This document shows, one piece after another, positions 20,207 to 30,573 of a DNA stretch of 64,000 nucleotides (position 1 is its first letter; each line of letters opens with the position of its first letter). The translations under genes were made by a program, and so were the position numbers. The notes under the pieces are model-generated. The model did no database searches. It saw nothing but the letters and a program-made list of their open reading frames with translations, and was not told the DNA's origin. Source of the DNA: Burkholderia sp. Nafp2/4-1b (GTDB taxonomy: Bacteria; Pseudomonadota; Gammaproteobacteria; Burkholderiales; Burkholderiaceae); NCBI RefSeq assembly GCF_003635165.1, contig NZ_ML058601.1:248001-312000 (forward strand). Direction: 5' to 3'.

Positions 20207-21298
20207 ATGGAAACGACCCAAACCGCTGCCTCGCGCGAGGCAGCCACAAGTGAACGGCCAGCGAAGCAGCAACGCCGCGTGCCGTGGATGCGGATCGCGG
20301 TGGGTGTGGTCGTGGTCGCGGTCGCGGCCGCGACGCTCGACTGGCTGTTGGTGCTGCGCCTCCAGGAGAGCACCGACGATGCGTATGTCGGCGGCGACGT
20401 CACGGTGCTCGCGCCGAAGGTGAACGGCTTCGTCGACAAGATTCTCGTGACCGACAATCAGCGCGTGAAGGCCGGCGACGTGCTCGTGCAGCTCGATGCG
20501 CGCGACTACGATGCGAAGCTCGCGCAGGCCACCGCGGAAGTCGACAGCGCGCGCTCCGCGGTTGCGGAACTCGAAGCGAAGCAACAGCTTCAATACGCGG
20601 TGATCGGTCAGCATGCGGCGGACAAAAACGCGTCGTCGGCCGAGCTCACGCGTGCATCGTCCGACCGCGTGCGCTACCGCGAGCTCGTGAAATCCGATGC
20701 GGTGTCGAACCAGATCGTCGAGCGCGCGGACGCCGACTATTCGAAGGCGGATGCGGCCGTCGCGCGCAGCGATGCCGCGCTGCTCGCGTCGAAGCGCCAG
20801 CTCGACGTGCTCGGCGCGCAGCTCGCCGATGCGCGCGCCCGCGTGAACACGGCGCTCGCCGCGCAACGCGTCGCGGCGCTGAACGTCGAATACACGACGA
20901 TCCGCGCGCCGGTCGACGGCTACGTCGGTAACCGCACGGGCCGCGTCGGGATGCTCGCGAATGTCGGCGTGCCGCTGCTGACCGTGGTGCCCACGTCGGG
21001 GCTGTGGATCGATGCGAACTTCAAGGAAGACCAGCTGCGCAAGATGCGCGCGGGCGATCGCGTCGACGTCGCGCTCGATGCATCGAGCACGCGCCTGCAC
21101 GGCCGCGTCGACAGCCTCGCGCCCGCGACCGGCGCGACCTTCAGCGTGCTGCCGCCCGAGAACGCGACCGGCAACTTCACGAAGATCGTGCAGCGCGTGC
21201 CGGTGCGCGTGCATCTCGATCCGCAGCCGGGCATCGAGCAGGTGCTGCGCCCGGGCCTGTCCGCGGTCGTGACCGTGCACACCGATCACGCGAACTGA
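20207..21298 (+). CDS. EmrA/HlyD-family membrane fusion protein
   Basis: A 363-residue periplasmic adaptor. One N-terminal membrane anchor (about residues 28-50) is followed by the lipoyl half-motif STDDAYVGGDVTVLAPKVNGFV, a coiled-coil hairpin (residues 90-200) and the second half TIRAPVDGYVGNRTGRVGM. It links the inner-membrane exporter to the outer-membrane channel. The start is 64 bp after the MarR gene, with the operator motif between. Confidence 0.92.
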   Translation: METTQTAASREAATSERPAKQQRRVPWMRIAVGVVVVAVAAATLDWLLVLRLQESTDDAYVGGDVTVLAPKVNGFVDKILVTDNQRVKAGDVLVQLDARDYDAKLAQATAEVDSARSAVAELEAKQQLQYAVIGQHAADKNASSAELTRASSDRVRYRELVKSDAVSNQIVERADADYSKADAAVARSDAALLASKRQLDVLGAQLADARARVNTALAAQRVAALNVEYTTIRAPVDGYVGNRTGRVGMLANVGVPLLTVVPTSGLWIDANFKEDQLRKMRAGDRVDVALDASSTRLHGRVDSLAPATGATFSVLPPENATGNFTKIVQRVPVRVHLDPQPGIEQVLRPGLSAVVTVHTDHAN

Positions 21299-21311
21299 GC
21301 GGGAGCCGACG

Positions 21312-22889
21312 ATGACCACCACCTCGTTTTCCGGCGACCCCGCGTCGCAACCGACGAAGCAGCGCGTGTTCGCGTTCGCGCTGATGTGCGTCGGCTTCTT
21401 CATGGCGACGCTCGACATCCAGATCGTCGCGTCGTCGCTGCGCGATATCGGCGGCGGCCTCTCCGCGAGCCAGGACGAGCTGTCGTGGGTGCAAACCGCC
21501 TACCTGATCGCCGAGATCATCGTGATCCCGATGTCGGGCTGGCTGTCGAAAGTGATGTCGACGCGCTGGCTGTTCGTCGCGTCGGCCGTCGGCTTCACGA
21601 TCACGAGCATGCTGTGCGGGCTCGCGTGGGACATCAACTCGATGATTCTGTTCCGCGGGCTGCAGGGCGCGCTCGGCGCCGCGATGATCCCGACCGTGTT
21701 CACGACCGCGTTCGTGCTGTTCCCGGGCAAGCAGCGGCTGATCGCGTCGACGACGATCGGTGCGCTCGCGTCGCTCGCGCCGGCGATCGGGCCGGTGATC
21801 GGCGGCTGGATCACCGATCAATGGTCGTGGCACTGGCTGTTCTACCTGAACCTCGTGCCGGGCATCGCGGTGGCCGCACTGGTGCCGCGCTACGTGCATA
21901 TCGACGAGCCGGACCTGAGCCTCATCAAGCGCGGCGACTATCTCGGGATCGCGCTGATGTCCGGCTTCCTCGGCTGCCTCGAATACGTGCTGGAGGAAGG
22001 CCCGCGCAAGAACTGGTTCAGCGACGACGTGATCCTGATCTGCGCGTGGGTCTCCGCCATCTGCGGCTTCCTGTTCATCGTGCACGCGTTGACCGCCGAC
22101 GATCCGATCGTCGACCTGCGCGCGCTCGTCGTGCGCAACTTCGGGATCGGCAGCCTGCTGTCGTTCGTGACGGGCATCGGGATCTTCGTGACGGTGTTCC
22201 TCACGCCGCTGTTTCTCGCGCAGGTGCGGGCGTTCAGCTCGCTGCAGATCGGCATCGCGCTGCTGTCCGTTGGCGCGTTTCAGTTGATCGCGCTCTGCGC
22301 GTATGCGTTCGCCGCGCGCTACTTCAGCATGCGTGCGCTGCTGGTGTTCGGGCTGATCTGTTTCGGCCTCGGCTGTTACCTGTACACGCCGATCACGCAC
22401 GACTGGGGCTGGCGCGAACTGCTGCTGCCGCAGGCGCTGCGCGGGATCGGCCAGCAGTTCAGCGTGCCGCCGATCGTGACGATGGCGCTCGGCTCGCTGC
22501 CGCAGTCGCGCCTGAAATCGGCAAGCGGCCTGTTCAACCTGATGCGCAACCTCGGCGGCGCGATCGGTATCGCGGTCAGCGCGACGATGCTCAACGACCG
22601 CGTGAACTTCCACTATCTGCGCCTGAACGAGCACGTGAGCGCCGGCGAGCCGCAGGTCGCATCGCTGCTCGATCGCCAGGCCGCGTACTGGACTTCCGTG
22701 GCCGGCAACACGCTCGATACCGCGCAGGCCAGCCTCGCGAATCTGCACCACCTGATCTACCGCGAAGCGCTGACGCTGACCTACGCCGATGCGTACTACG
22801 CGCTGTCGCTGTGCTTCGTCGTCGCGCTGGTCGCCGTCGCGTTTTCGCGCCCCATCACCCTGAACGCGCCGCCGCCGGACGCGCACTGA
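21312..22889 (+). CDS. EmrB-type DHA2 family MFS exporter
   Basis: A 525-residue exporter with about 14 membrane segments. The family motif ATLDIQIVASSLRDIGGGLSASQDE is in helix 1, and GPVIGGWITDQWSWHWLFYLNLVPG is the motif C region of drug-proton antiporters. It lies 13 bp after the adaptor gene. Such pumps expel hydrophobic or phenolic compounds; the substrate is not readable here. Confidence 0.92.
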   Translation: MTTTSFSGDPASQPTKQRVFAFALMCVGFFMATLDIQIVASSLRDIGGGLSASQDELSWVQTAYLIAEIIVIPMSGWLSKVMSTRWLFVASAVGFTITSMLCGLAWDINSMILFRGLQGALGAAMIPTVFTTAFVLFPGKQRLIASTTIGALASLAPAIGPVIGGWITDQWSWHWLFYLNLVPGIAVAALVPRYVHIDEPDLSLIKRGDYLGIALMSGFLGCLEYVLEEGPRKNWFSDDVILICAWVSAICGFLFIVHALTADDPIVDLRALVVRNFGIGSLLSFVTGIGIFVTVFLTPLFLAQVRAFSSLQIGIALLSVGAFQLIALCAYAFAARYFSMRALLVFGLICFGLGCYLYTPITHDWGWRELLLPQALRGIGQQFSVPPIVTMALGSLPQSRLKSASGLFNLMRNLGGAIGIAVSATMLNDRVNFHYLRLNEHVSAGEPQVASLLDRQAAYWTSVAGNTLDTAQASLANLHHLIYREALTLTYADAYYALSLCFVVALVAVAFSRPITLNAPPPDAH

Positions 22890-22899
22890 GATCCTCATC

Positions 22900-24360
22900 A
22901 TGAAAAAGCTCCTCGTCGCCCTCGCCGTCAGCGCACTCGCCGCCGGCTGCGCGGTGCAGCCCGCGCAGCATCCCGCGCTGCCCGACTCCGTTCAATCGCT
23001 CGCTCCCGGCGCGTGGGACACCGACGTGCCGCGCGCGGACATCGACGCCGCCGCGTGGTGGGCCCAGTTCCACGATCCCGTGCTCGACCGGCTGATCGCA
23101 ACCGTGCTCGACGGCAACCTCGATCTGCAGGCCGCCGCCGAACGCGTGAAGCAGGCGCAGGCGCTGACCGTGCAGAAGCGCGCGGTGCTGCTGCCCGAGC
23201 TCGACGCGACCGCGCATGCGGCCGACGCGCGCCAGAACACGCCGCCGCCGCTCGGCTATGTGCGGCAGGCCGGCGCGGGGCTCGCACTGAGTTGGTCGCC
23301 GGACGTGTTCGGCGGCGAACGGCTCGACCTGCTGGCCGCGCAGGCGGAACTGGTCGGGCAGAAGCATGCGGAAGACGCGATGCGGCTCGCACTCGCGGCC
23401 GATGCGGCGTCCGCCTATGTCGACCTGCGCTGGGCGCAGCAGGAACTGAAGATTCTTCAGGACAACGCGGCGATCCGCCAACATGCGCTCGAACTCACGC
23501 GCAAGCGGCAGGCGTTCGGGCTGTCTACGGAACTCGATGTCACGCGCGCGCAGAACCAGCTCGATGCGCTCGAAGCGAGGATTCCGCCGACCAAGGCGCA
23601 GATCGCGCATCAGCTCAACCTGATCGCCGTGTATTCGGGCCGCACGCCGGAGTCGGTCGACCGGCTGGTGCTCGCGCAGGCCGGCGCGATTCCCGCGCCG
23701 CCGGCCGGATCGCCCGCCACGCTGCCTTCGCAGGCGCTGCTGCGCCGGCCGGACGTGCTCACCGCTTATGCGCAAGTCGAGCGGCGCGCGGCGCAGGTCG
23801 GTGTCGCAAAGGCCGAGCGATATCCGAAGTTCTCGCTGAACCTGACGGACGGGATCCTGGCCGCGTCGTATCTCGGCTTGCCGACGCTGACCGACAACCT
23901 GTTCAGCGCGGCGTTGAGCGCGACGAGCCCGATCTTCAACGCCGGGCGCATCACGGCCGACATCACGCAGAGCGAAAGCCGGATGCGCGAGTCGGAACTC
24001 GGGTTGCGGCAGACGATGCTGCAGGCGCTGCGGGAAGTCGAGGATGCGCGGGCGAACCTCGTCAGCAACGATGAGGCGGCGCGGCGGCTCGACAGCGCGC
24101 TCGCGGCGTCCGACAAGGCGCTCGGGCTGGCGAACCAGCTCTACAAGGGCGGCGCGACGGATTTTCTGGACGTGCTGTCCGCGCAGGAGGTGTATCTGCG
24201 GGATTCGGATGCGCTCAATCAGGTCAAGCGCGAGCATGCGCTGGCGGCGGTTGCGCTATATCGGTCGCTTGGCGGCGGGTGGAGCAGGAACGACGCGGCG
24301 AGCGGGACGGAAGCGCAAGCCGCGACCGTCGCGGCGGCAGCCCCTGCCGTGAAGGAGTAA
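22900..24360 (+). CDS. NodT-family outer-membrane efflux lipoprotein
   Basis: A 486-residue RND/MFS-type outer-membrane factor. A signal peptide ends in the lipobox LAAGC (Cys19-20 region), and two outer-membrane efflux repeats follow, with the typical WWAQFHDPVLDRLI near the N-terminus. It completes the tripartite pump, 10 bp after EmrB. The C-terminal tail after LYRSLGGGW is alanine-rich. Confidence 0.92.
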   Translation: MKKLLVALAVSALAAGCAVQPAQHPALPDSVQSLAPGAWDTDVPRADIDAAAWWAQFHDPVLDRLIATVLDGNLDLQAAAERVKQAQALTVQKRAVLLPELDATAHAADARQNTPPPLGYVRQAGAGLALSWSPDVFGGERLDLLAAQAELVGQKHAEDAMRLALAADAASAYVDLRWAQQELKILQDNAAIRQHALELTRKRQAFGLSTELDVTRAQNQLDALEARIPPTKAQIAHQLNLIAVYSGRTPESVDRLVLAQAGAIPAPPAGSPATLPSQALLRRPDVLTAYAQVERRAAQVGVAKAERYPKFSLNLTDGILAASYLGLPTLTDNLFSAALSATSPIFNAGRITADITQSESRMRESELGLRQTMLQALREVEDARANLVSNDEAARRLDSALAASDKALGLANQLYKGGATDFLDVLSAQEVYLRDSDALNQVKREHALAAVALYRSLGGGWSRNDAASGTEAQAATVAAAAPAVKE

Positions 24361-24582
24361 CGGCGGCCACCCTCCGATATCGAACACCCGGTTGTGCGCT
24401 TATGAAGCATACCGTGCGAGCGGTGCCTGTTGGCGGCGATGCAGGCGGCCGCCCAGCCGGCCGGCCGTAATGGGCGTAGTGGCCGCAACGGGCGCATTGT
24501 CGCGTCGGACGCGTGCCAGCGCGGACCCCGGGCAGCGCGGGTGGGCGTCCCGGCATTCGCTGCGGAGATCGATACGACACGC

Positions 24583-25044
24583 TCACCCGACGTCGGGCCA
24601 CCGATATCCGATCACTTCACCCACCGGATACGCGAGCTCGCGCACCGCTTCGAGCTGATTGCCGCCGAACAGGTGCACGTGCTCGTCGTCGTGACGCAGG
24701 TAGAAGCCGACATGGCCCTTCCAGCTCACGGGATCGTCGCGCGTCAGGATCGCGATGCAGCCGTACACCGGCCGCTCCAGCGGCCGCCCCCATTCGAGCC
24801 ACGAACGCGCGAGCGCGGAACCGGTGCCGCGGATGCCCGCACGCGTCATGCACCAGTTGACGAACGACGAGCACCACGAAATCTTGTCGTCGTAGCCGAC
24901 GAGATTCGTGTGGTTGTTGTATTCGACGATGCGCGGATTGATGCTGCCGGGCGGGAAACGGCGAATGCCCAGCTCGGCCAGCGCAACGGGCATCCACGGC
25001 GGATGGGCGGCGTGCGGGTTGCGCTCGGAGTTCGATCGGGTCAC
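24583..25044 (-). CDS. TIGR02594-family protein (NlpC/P60-like fold)
   Basis: A 153-residue protein matching the TIGR02594 family: WMPVALAELGIRRFPPG, NNPRIVEY-like INPRIVEYNNHTNL, DDKISWCSSFVNWCM with the probable catalytic cysteine, and GHVGFYLRHDDEHVHLFGGNQ with the histidine. Papain-like folds of this sort are usually cell-wall amidases or peptidases, often phage or secretion associated. GTG 25044 is preferred because the family starts just before the PPWM block; ATG 24993 would remove it. No signal peptide is seen. Confidence 0.75.
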   Translation of the reverse strand: MTRSNSERNPHAAHPPWMPVALAELGIRRFPPGSINPRIVEYNNHTNLVGYDDKISWCSSFVNWCMTRAGIRGTGSALARSWLEWGRPLERPVYGCIAILTRDDPVSWKGHVGFYLRHDDEHVHLFGGNQLEAVRELAYPVGEVIGYRWPDVG

Positions 25045-25223
25045 GGCGGTCTCGGGTTCGGGTATCGGAACGTCGTTAATCTTCGCACGAATGCGGCGGC
25101 GTGACTGTGCCGTTTCGAGCCCGGCGCGCCCGGTCATGCCGGGCCACCGGCCGCCTTTCCGATTCCCGGCAAAGGCCGCCCCGCATTGCGCGGAAGCGGT
25201 CTCCCGACGTCGCGCCCTTCCCG

Positions 25224-27041
25224 TCACTCGACCGTCACCGATTTCGCCAGGTTCCTCGGCTTGTCGATATCCGCGCCGCGCAGGCACGCCGCGTGATACG
25301 CAAGCAACTGCAGCGGCACGACGTGCAGGATCGGCGACAGCAGCCCGTAGTAATCCGGCATCCGCAGCACCGACACGCCCTCGCCGTTGTCGATCTGCGT
25401 GTCCGCATCGGCGAACACGTAAAGCTGTCCGCCGCGCGCCCGCACTTCCTGCATGTTCGACTTGAGCTTCTCGAGCAGCGCGTCGTTCGGCGCGATCGTC
25501 GCGACCGGCATCGCGTGCGTCACGAGCGCGAGCGGCCCGTGCTTCAGCTCGCCTGCCGGATACGCTTCCGCGTGGATATACGAAATCTCCTTCAGCTTCA
25601 GCGCGCCTTCGAGCGCGATCGGGTAATGCAGCCCGCGCCCGAGGAACAGCGCGTTCTCGTGCCGCGAGAATTCCGCTGCCCAGCGCTCGATCTGCGGCTC
25701 CAGCGCGAGCACGTCCTCGAGCGCGCGCGGCAGTCGTCGCAGCTGCGTCGTATAGCGGGAGAGCTGCGCGTCGTCGACGTAACCGCGCAACCGGCCGAGC
25801 GTCACCGCGAGAATGAACAGCGCGACGAGTTGCGTGGTGAATGCCTTGGTCGACGCGACGCCGATTTCCGGGCCGGCGCGCGTGAGGAACCGCATGCCGG
25901 TCTGGCGCATCATCGCGCTGGTCGGCACGTTGCAGATCGCGAGCGTGTCCATATGACCAAGCGCCTGTGCGTACTTGAGCGCGGCGAGCGTGTCGGCGGT
26001 CTCGCCCGATTGCGACACGCTGACCACCAGCGTGTTCGGCAGCGCGAGCGCATCGCTGTAGCGGTATTCGCTCGCGATCTCGACCTGCGCGGGCAGCCGC
26101 GCGATGGTCTCGAGCCAGCGGCGGGCGGTCAGGCCTGAATAGTGACTCGTGCCGCACGCGAGAATCAGCACGTTGTCGATCTGCTGGAACGCGCGCGGCG
26201 CATCCGGGCCGAACGCCGCGGGATCGAACAGCCCCGCATCGGGAATGGTCGCGGCGACAGCCTCCGGCTGCTCGAAGATTTCCTTCTGCATGAAATGGCG
26301 GTACGGCCCCAGCTCGACCACGCCCTGCGTCGACGTGACCGTCTGGATCGGGCGATCGACCGGCGTGCCGCCGCGCGCGAGCACCCGCACGCCGCCCGGC
26401 GTCAGTTCGACGATGTCGCCTTCCTCGAGAAAGATGAAGCGATCGGTGATGCCGGCCAGCGCAAGCGCGTCGGAGGCGAGAAAGAACTCGTCGTCCGTCA
26501 GGCCGACCACCAGCGGCGAGCCGGCACGCGCGCCGATCAGCCGGTGCGGCTCGTGCTTGCTGAATGCCGCGATCGCATACGCACCGTGCAGCTGCGACGT
26601 CGCATCGCGCACGGCGGTGAGCAGGTCGCCGCGATACTTGCTGTGGATCAGGTGCGCGACGACCTCGGTATCGGTCTGGCCGTCGAACTCGTAATGCTCG
26701 TTCGATAGTTGCCTACGCAACGACTCGTGATTCTCGATGATGCCGTTGTGCACGAGCGCGATCTCGTCGCGTGAAAAGATCGGGTGCGCGTTGCAGGTCG
26801 CGGGTGCGCCGTGCGTCGCCCAGCGCGTATGCGCGATGCCGGTGCTGCCGGACAGCCCTGCACTGCGCACGTGCGCGTCGAGATCGGCGACGCGCGACAC
26901 GCTGCGCTCGCGGCGCGCCTGGCCGTCGACGACGGTCGCCACGCCGCATGAATCGTAGCCGCGATATTCGAGGCGGCGCAAACCTTCAATCAGAATCGGA
27001 ACGATGTTCCGTTGCGCGACCGCGCCGACGATGCCACACAT
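25224..27041 (-). CDS. glmS: Glutamine-fructose-6-phosphate aminotransferase (isomerizing)
   Basis: A 605-residue enzyme of normal length making glucosamine-6-phosphate. Cys2 of [10 protein letters not shown] is the glutaminase nucleophile, the glutaminase domain spans roughly residues 1-220, and two SIS domains follow ([17 protein letters not shown]). The C-terminus [13 protein letters not shown] is canonical. It is separated from wecB by a 1.3-kb gap but could supply amino-sugar precursor for the polysaccharide genes. Whether it is the only copy in the genome cannot be told. Confidence 0.93.
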   Translation of the reverse strand: MCGIVGAVAQRNIVPILIEGLRRLEYRGYDSCGVATVVDGQARRERSVSRVADLDAHVRSAGLSGSTGIAHTRWATHGAPATCNAHPIFSRDEIALVHNGIIENHESLRRQLSNEHYEFDGQTDTEVVAHLIHSKYRGDLLTAVRDATSQLHGAYAIAAFSKHEPHRLIGARAGSPLVVGLTDDEFFLASDALALAGITDRFIFLEEGDIVELTPGGVRVLARGGTPVDRPIQTVTSTQGVVELGPYRHFMQKEIFEQPEAVAATIPDAGLFDPAAFGPDAPRAFQQIDNVLILACGTSHYSGLTARRWLETIARLPAQVEIASEYRYSDALALPNTLVVSVSQSGETADTLAALKYAQALGHMDTLAICNVPTSAMMRQTGMRFLTRAGPEIGVASTKAFTTQLVALFILAVTLGRLRGYVDDAQLSRYTTQLRRLPRALEDVLALEPQIERWAAEFSRHENALFLGRGLHYPIALEGALKLKEISYIHAEAYPAGELKHGPLALVTHAMPVATIAPNDALLEKLKSNMQEVRARGGQLYVFADADTQIDNGEGVSVLRMPDYYGLLSPILHVVPLQLLAYHAACLRGADIDKPRNLAKSVTVE

Positions 27042-27156
27042 GACCCATCTCCCCTATTGTCTGCTCATGGAACGTATGCCGCAGTGCCAGCACGATCCGG
27101 TCACCGCACTCTCCGCCGTCGTGAAACGGCATTGGGCGGGCGTGGGCGTGTCGCTT

Positions 27157-27188
27157 CGGCGTATCGGCGTATCGGCGTATCGGCGTAT
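27157..27188. repeat. Tandem repeat, four copies of CGGCGTAT
   Basis: Four head-to-tail identical 8-mers followed by a partial CGGC. It lies 116 bp upstream of the glmS start and may vary in copy number; no function can be read from it. Confidence 0.8.
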
Positions 27189-28008
27189 CGGCCCGCACAC
27201 TCGAACGAGTCGGCAACCGGCCGCGACGTGCGCTCAGGCACGGCACGCACGCTGACGAGCCCGGCGCCTGTCGCCGCATTCCGGATTCGTTGATGCCGGT
27301 ATCCGCTCCTTCCGTCGTCGTTCAAACGCGCCGAGACGCGCCTGCCTCCCTGAAACAAGCAAGGGGTGAGCCATGAATCGCCTCGCCCCGTTCTGAAAGG
27401 ACCGGCGCGTGCACGGCCAACCCGATACGGGCACGGAGCGCATGTTTTTGATTCACCGGCGAATCAACGCTCGCCCCCAGAGCGGGGGATCTCCCGCCCA
27501 CGCAGCGCGGACGTCTTGCACGACATCATTTCGGGAATCCACCCGCTGCGGACGGCCGTTGCACGTCCCCCGTCAGCCATGACGCATGCGCATCGCGACG
27601 CGCATGGACCGTTGCCGTGCGAATGTGGCCGGCTCGCTCCGGGATTGCGTTACAGATGCGCAACATTTCACACCTGCCGAACCGCACGATGCGCGATTCG
27701 GTAGGGAAATCCTCCGTGCTGGATTCGGGCCGGAAATGCGATGACGTCTCGCTCATTTCCCGCAAACGATTCGCATGGGGAGACGACTGACGATGCCTGA
27801 ATACGCTCATGCAATGCACCTGGCACCAGGGCATCCGGCGCGCAACACGATTCGCGATTCCTCGAATGACGCGACCGGATCGACCGCGCGAACGGTCGAG
27901 GGTATGTCGGCATCACGGCAATCCGCCGACGTAGCACGCGTAGCAATTGTGAAACATTCCGCAGCAATTCGCGTGTTCGGCGCGAACCGGGCTCGGCCAC
28001 ATCGCTGT

Positions 28009-28024
28009 TGGTTTGAATATTGCT
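28009..28024 (+). promoter_or_regulatory. Candidate sigma54 promoter for wecB
   Basis: TGGTTTG-AATA-TTGCT matches 8 of 11 fixed positions of TGGCACG-N4-TTGCW, with both GG and GC dinucleotides at correct spacing. Predicted transcript start is near 28036, leaving a leader of about 290 nt before wecB. Confidence 0.45.
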
Positions 28025-28328
28025 CTATCGAGAGCAGGAACAACTGCGAGGTGCGTCGCGATGCGGCAACGTACGCGTTCAACCGCCAGACGTAGCGACC
28101 GACATCGATAGGAACGCTCATGACGTCGTGACGAGGTTCAAGGTGACGACGGTAGTCCGACGATTGCGTGGCGAAGACCACGCGGACAACGACGCGCGCT
28201 CGCCCTGCATCGCCACTGCATGTCGCTCGGCAGGCGTGACCGCATGTGGCAACGGGACGAGTGATGCATACAGGCTTGGCGCCAGGTGCCGGATCTTCCG
28301 GCGCAAAGAAGTTCAACGAGGAACAACG

Positions 28329-29546
28329 ATGAAAAAGATCTTGCTTGTGTTCGGGACTCGGCCGGAAGCCATCAAGATGGCCCCGCTCGTCCGCGCGCTG
28401 AAGGCGCGCAAGGATGTCGATGCCCGCGTATGCGTGACTGCCCAGCATCGGGAAATGCTGGATCAGGTCCTCACGTTGTTCGACATCAAGCCCGAGTACG
28501 ACCTCAATCTGATGCGCCAGAGCCAGACGCTGACCGACGTGACGACCGGCATTCTCCAGGCGATCGGAATCGTCTTCGACGACTTCCATCCGGACGTCGT
28601 CCTGGTGCACGGCGATACGACGACGACACTCGCCGTGAGTCTCGCCGCGTTCTATCGTTATCTGCCCGTCGGGCACGTGGAAGCGGGTTTGCGCAGCGGC
28701 GACATCTGGTCGCCGTGGCCGGAGGAATTGAACCGCCGCGTGACCGACGCGGTGTCGTCATGGCATTTCGCGCCGACCGGCCAGGCGCGCGACAACCTGT
28801 TCAGCGAAGGCGTGCCGGTCGGCGCGGTCGTGATGACCGGCAACACCGTGATCGATGCGCTGCACGATGTCAAACGTATGCTCGATCACAATACCGCGCT
28901 CAACGACAAGGTCGCCGCGCACTTTCCGTTTCTCGAACCGTCGCGCCGCATCGTGCTGATCACCGGTCACCGCCGCGAGAGTTTCGGCGAGCCGTTCCGG
29001 CATTTCTGCGAGGCGCTCTGCACGCTCGCGAAACGCTATCCCGATGCGCAGTTCGTCTATCCGTTGCACATGAATCCGAACGTGCGCGAACCGGCGCGCG
29101 CGCTGCTCGGCAGCGTACCGAACATTTACCTGATCGAGCCCCAGGAATATCTTTCGTTCGTATTCCTGATGTCACGCGCGCACTTCATCATCACCGACTC
29201 GGGCGGCATCCAGGAGGAAGGACCGGCGCTCGGCAAGCCGGTGCTTGTCACGCGCGAGACGACCGAACGCCCCGAAGCGATCGAGGCCGGTACCGCGCGG
29301 CTCGTCGGCACGGACCACGAGCGGATCGTCTGGGAAGCGTCGCGGCTGTTCGACAGCGACAGCGCGTATGAGGAAATGGCGCACGCGAGCAATCCGTATG
29401 GCGACGGCCACGCGAGCGAGCGGATCGTTCACACACTGATGCATACGCCTGGTGCGAGCGCGAATGCGGCGAGCTTTTCGATGGGCGCCGCGGAGATGCC
29501 GTTCAACCCGCTCGCACTGGGGTTGCAGGCGTTGCGCTCGCGCTGA
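28329..29546 (+). CDS. wecB: UDP-N-acetylglucosamine 2-epimerase (non-hydrolysing)
   Basis: A 405-residue epimerase making UDP-ManNAc from UDP-GlcNAc. Family motifs are [36 protein letters not shown] and [21 protein letters not shown] precedes the ATG at 28329. The C-terminal 25 or so residues (after ERIVHTLMH) extend beyond the usual E. coli length of 376. In E. coli WecB is needed for the NfrA/NfrB-dependent N4-receptor glycan; the nfrAB-like genes 10 kb away suggest the same job here. Confidence 0.93.
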   Translation: MKKILLVFGTRPEAIKMAPLVRALKARKDVDARVCVTAQHREMLDQVLTLFDIKPEYDLNLMRQSQTLTDVTTGILQAIGIVFDDFHPDVVLVHGDTTTTLAVSLAAFYRYLPVGHVEAGLRSGDIWSPWPEELNRRVTDAVSSWHFAPTGQARDNLFSEGVPVGAVVMTGNTVIDALHDVKRMLDHNTALNDKVAAHFPFLEPSRRIVLITGHRRESFGEPFRHFCEALCTLAKRYPDAQFVYPLHMNPNVREPARALLGSVPNIYLIEPQEYLSFVFLMSRAHFIITDSGGIQEEGPALGKPVLVTRETTERPEAIEAGTARLVGTDHERIVWEASRLFDSDSAYEEMAHASNPYGDGHASERIVHTLMHTPGASANAASFSMGAAEMPFNPLALGLQALRSR

Positions 29547-29684
29547 AGTCGATCCGTGGGATCGGTATGCCGACGGGCGGCGACGCGCGATGTCGCTGCC
29601 CGTCATTCTTCGGACGCGCTTCGCCATCCATCGCCGTCGGATCGCGCCGGGCGATCGACGGCCGCTACCGCCCTCTGCCATCCG

Positions 29685-30473
29685 CTATCGGACCACGGCA
29701 TCGGCCATCGATTGCGCCTGCGCGACCAGCCGCGGGTAGCTCCGCTGGGACACCACCTGTCTGGCGAAACACGCCTGCCGCGCGTCCGCGGGCACGCGCG
29801 CCGTGCCGCACGCCGCGATCGGGCGCAGCGTCACGCTCTTCCACAGGATATAAACGCGTTGGCCCTGCCGGACCGACACGGCCAGCGTGTTCGGCCCGTC
29901 CGGCACGCCGTCCTGGCTTTCACCGAGCAGCCACGCCTTCACCACGCCGTCGGCCGGCTGCCGCTTGACGGGCAACGCCGCGAAGCGAAACGCCGCGGCG
30001 TCGTCGCTGAATACGTTCGTGTAAAGCGTTTCGTTGTCGAACATCGCGGCGACGTCGTCGGTCGGCTTGATGCCCGCATCCGCCGTGCTTGCCCAAGCCT
30101 TCAGCAGCGGAACCGTGGTCACGACGAGATTCGTCTTGCCGTCGTCCGACTTGAAGGACAATCCGTCCGGCCCCGGCGGCATCCCGTCGACGGGGCCGAC
30201 GCTCTGCACCGTGCCCGTCGCCTTCGCGGCAAACCCTCTCGCCCTGACCGTGCCGATCAGCTTCGCGAGCCGCGCATTCAGGTCGGACGTATACCGCTGG
30301 TCGAGGCCCGTCCGATCTTCCAGCCGGGCCGCCGCCACGGCGGCCGCGGCCTGCTTCCGATAGGCGAGATACGAATCCGCCGGCGATGCGATCACCTTCG
30401 CCCCGACCGCGGCGAGCACCGCCGCGACCACCACCGCCCCCACCCCGATCTTCAGTCTTGATTTGCGCTTCAT
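29685..30473 (-). CDS. Membrane-anchored or secreted protein of unknown function
   Basis: A 262-residue protein beginning MKRKSRLKIGVGAVVVAAVL with a single N-terminal hydrophobic segment (residues 8-28) and an otherwise periplasmic-looking body with two cysteines (AACGTARVPADARQACFARQ). No family recognised. It is downstream of the chemoreceptor on the same strand but separated from it by a strong terminator, so it is probably its own unit. Confidence 0.65.
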   Translation of the reverse strand: MKRKSRLKIGVGAVVVAAVLAAVGAKVIASPADSYLAYRKQAAAAVAAARLEDRTGLDQRYTSDLNARLAKLIGTVRARGFAAKATGTVQSVGPVDGMPPGPDGLSFKSDDGKTNLVVTTVPLLKAWASTADAGIKPTDDVAAMFDNETLYTNVFSDDAAAFRFAALPVKRQPADGVVKAWLLGESQDGVPDGPNTLAVSVRQGQRVYILWKSVTLRPIAACGTARVPADARQACFARQVVSQRSYPRLVAQAQSMADAVVR

Positions 30474-30503
30474 TTTTATGACGTCACCGATCACGCGCCG
30501 ACA

Positions 30504-30537
30504 GCGAAAACGGCTGCCGTGGTCTCACGGCAGCCGT
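30504..30537 (-). terminator. Rho-independent terminator after the chemoreceptor gene
   Basis: Perfect 12-bp stem: ACGGCTGCCGTG (30510-30521) with CACGGCAGCCGT (30526-30537), loop GTCT. On the minus strand it is followed by TTTTCGC. It lies 36 bp after the chemoreceptor stop. Confidence 0.8.
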
Positions 30538-30573
30538 CCCTCAGAAACGCATCATTCTAACGTCGCGCAGACG

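Larger units (their letters stand above)
27042..28328. other. 1.3-kb intergenic region between glmS and wecB
   Basis: No convincing gene: the open frames on both strands lack family features and good ribosome-binding sites. It contains a CGGCGTAT tandem repeat (27157-27188), a small GC hairpin (CCCCC 27474-27478, GGGGG 27484-27488) and a candidate sigma54 promoter (28009-28024). Confidence 0.6.

Noticed and set aside
27157-27188. CRISPR-like array
   Set aside because: Repeats are only 8 bp with no spacers and no cas genes nearby.
27042-27300. glmS ribozyme or riboswitch leader
   Set aside because: Known glmS ribozymes occur in Gram-positive bacteria, and no matching core was seen here.
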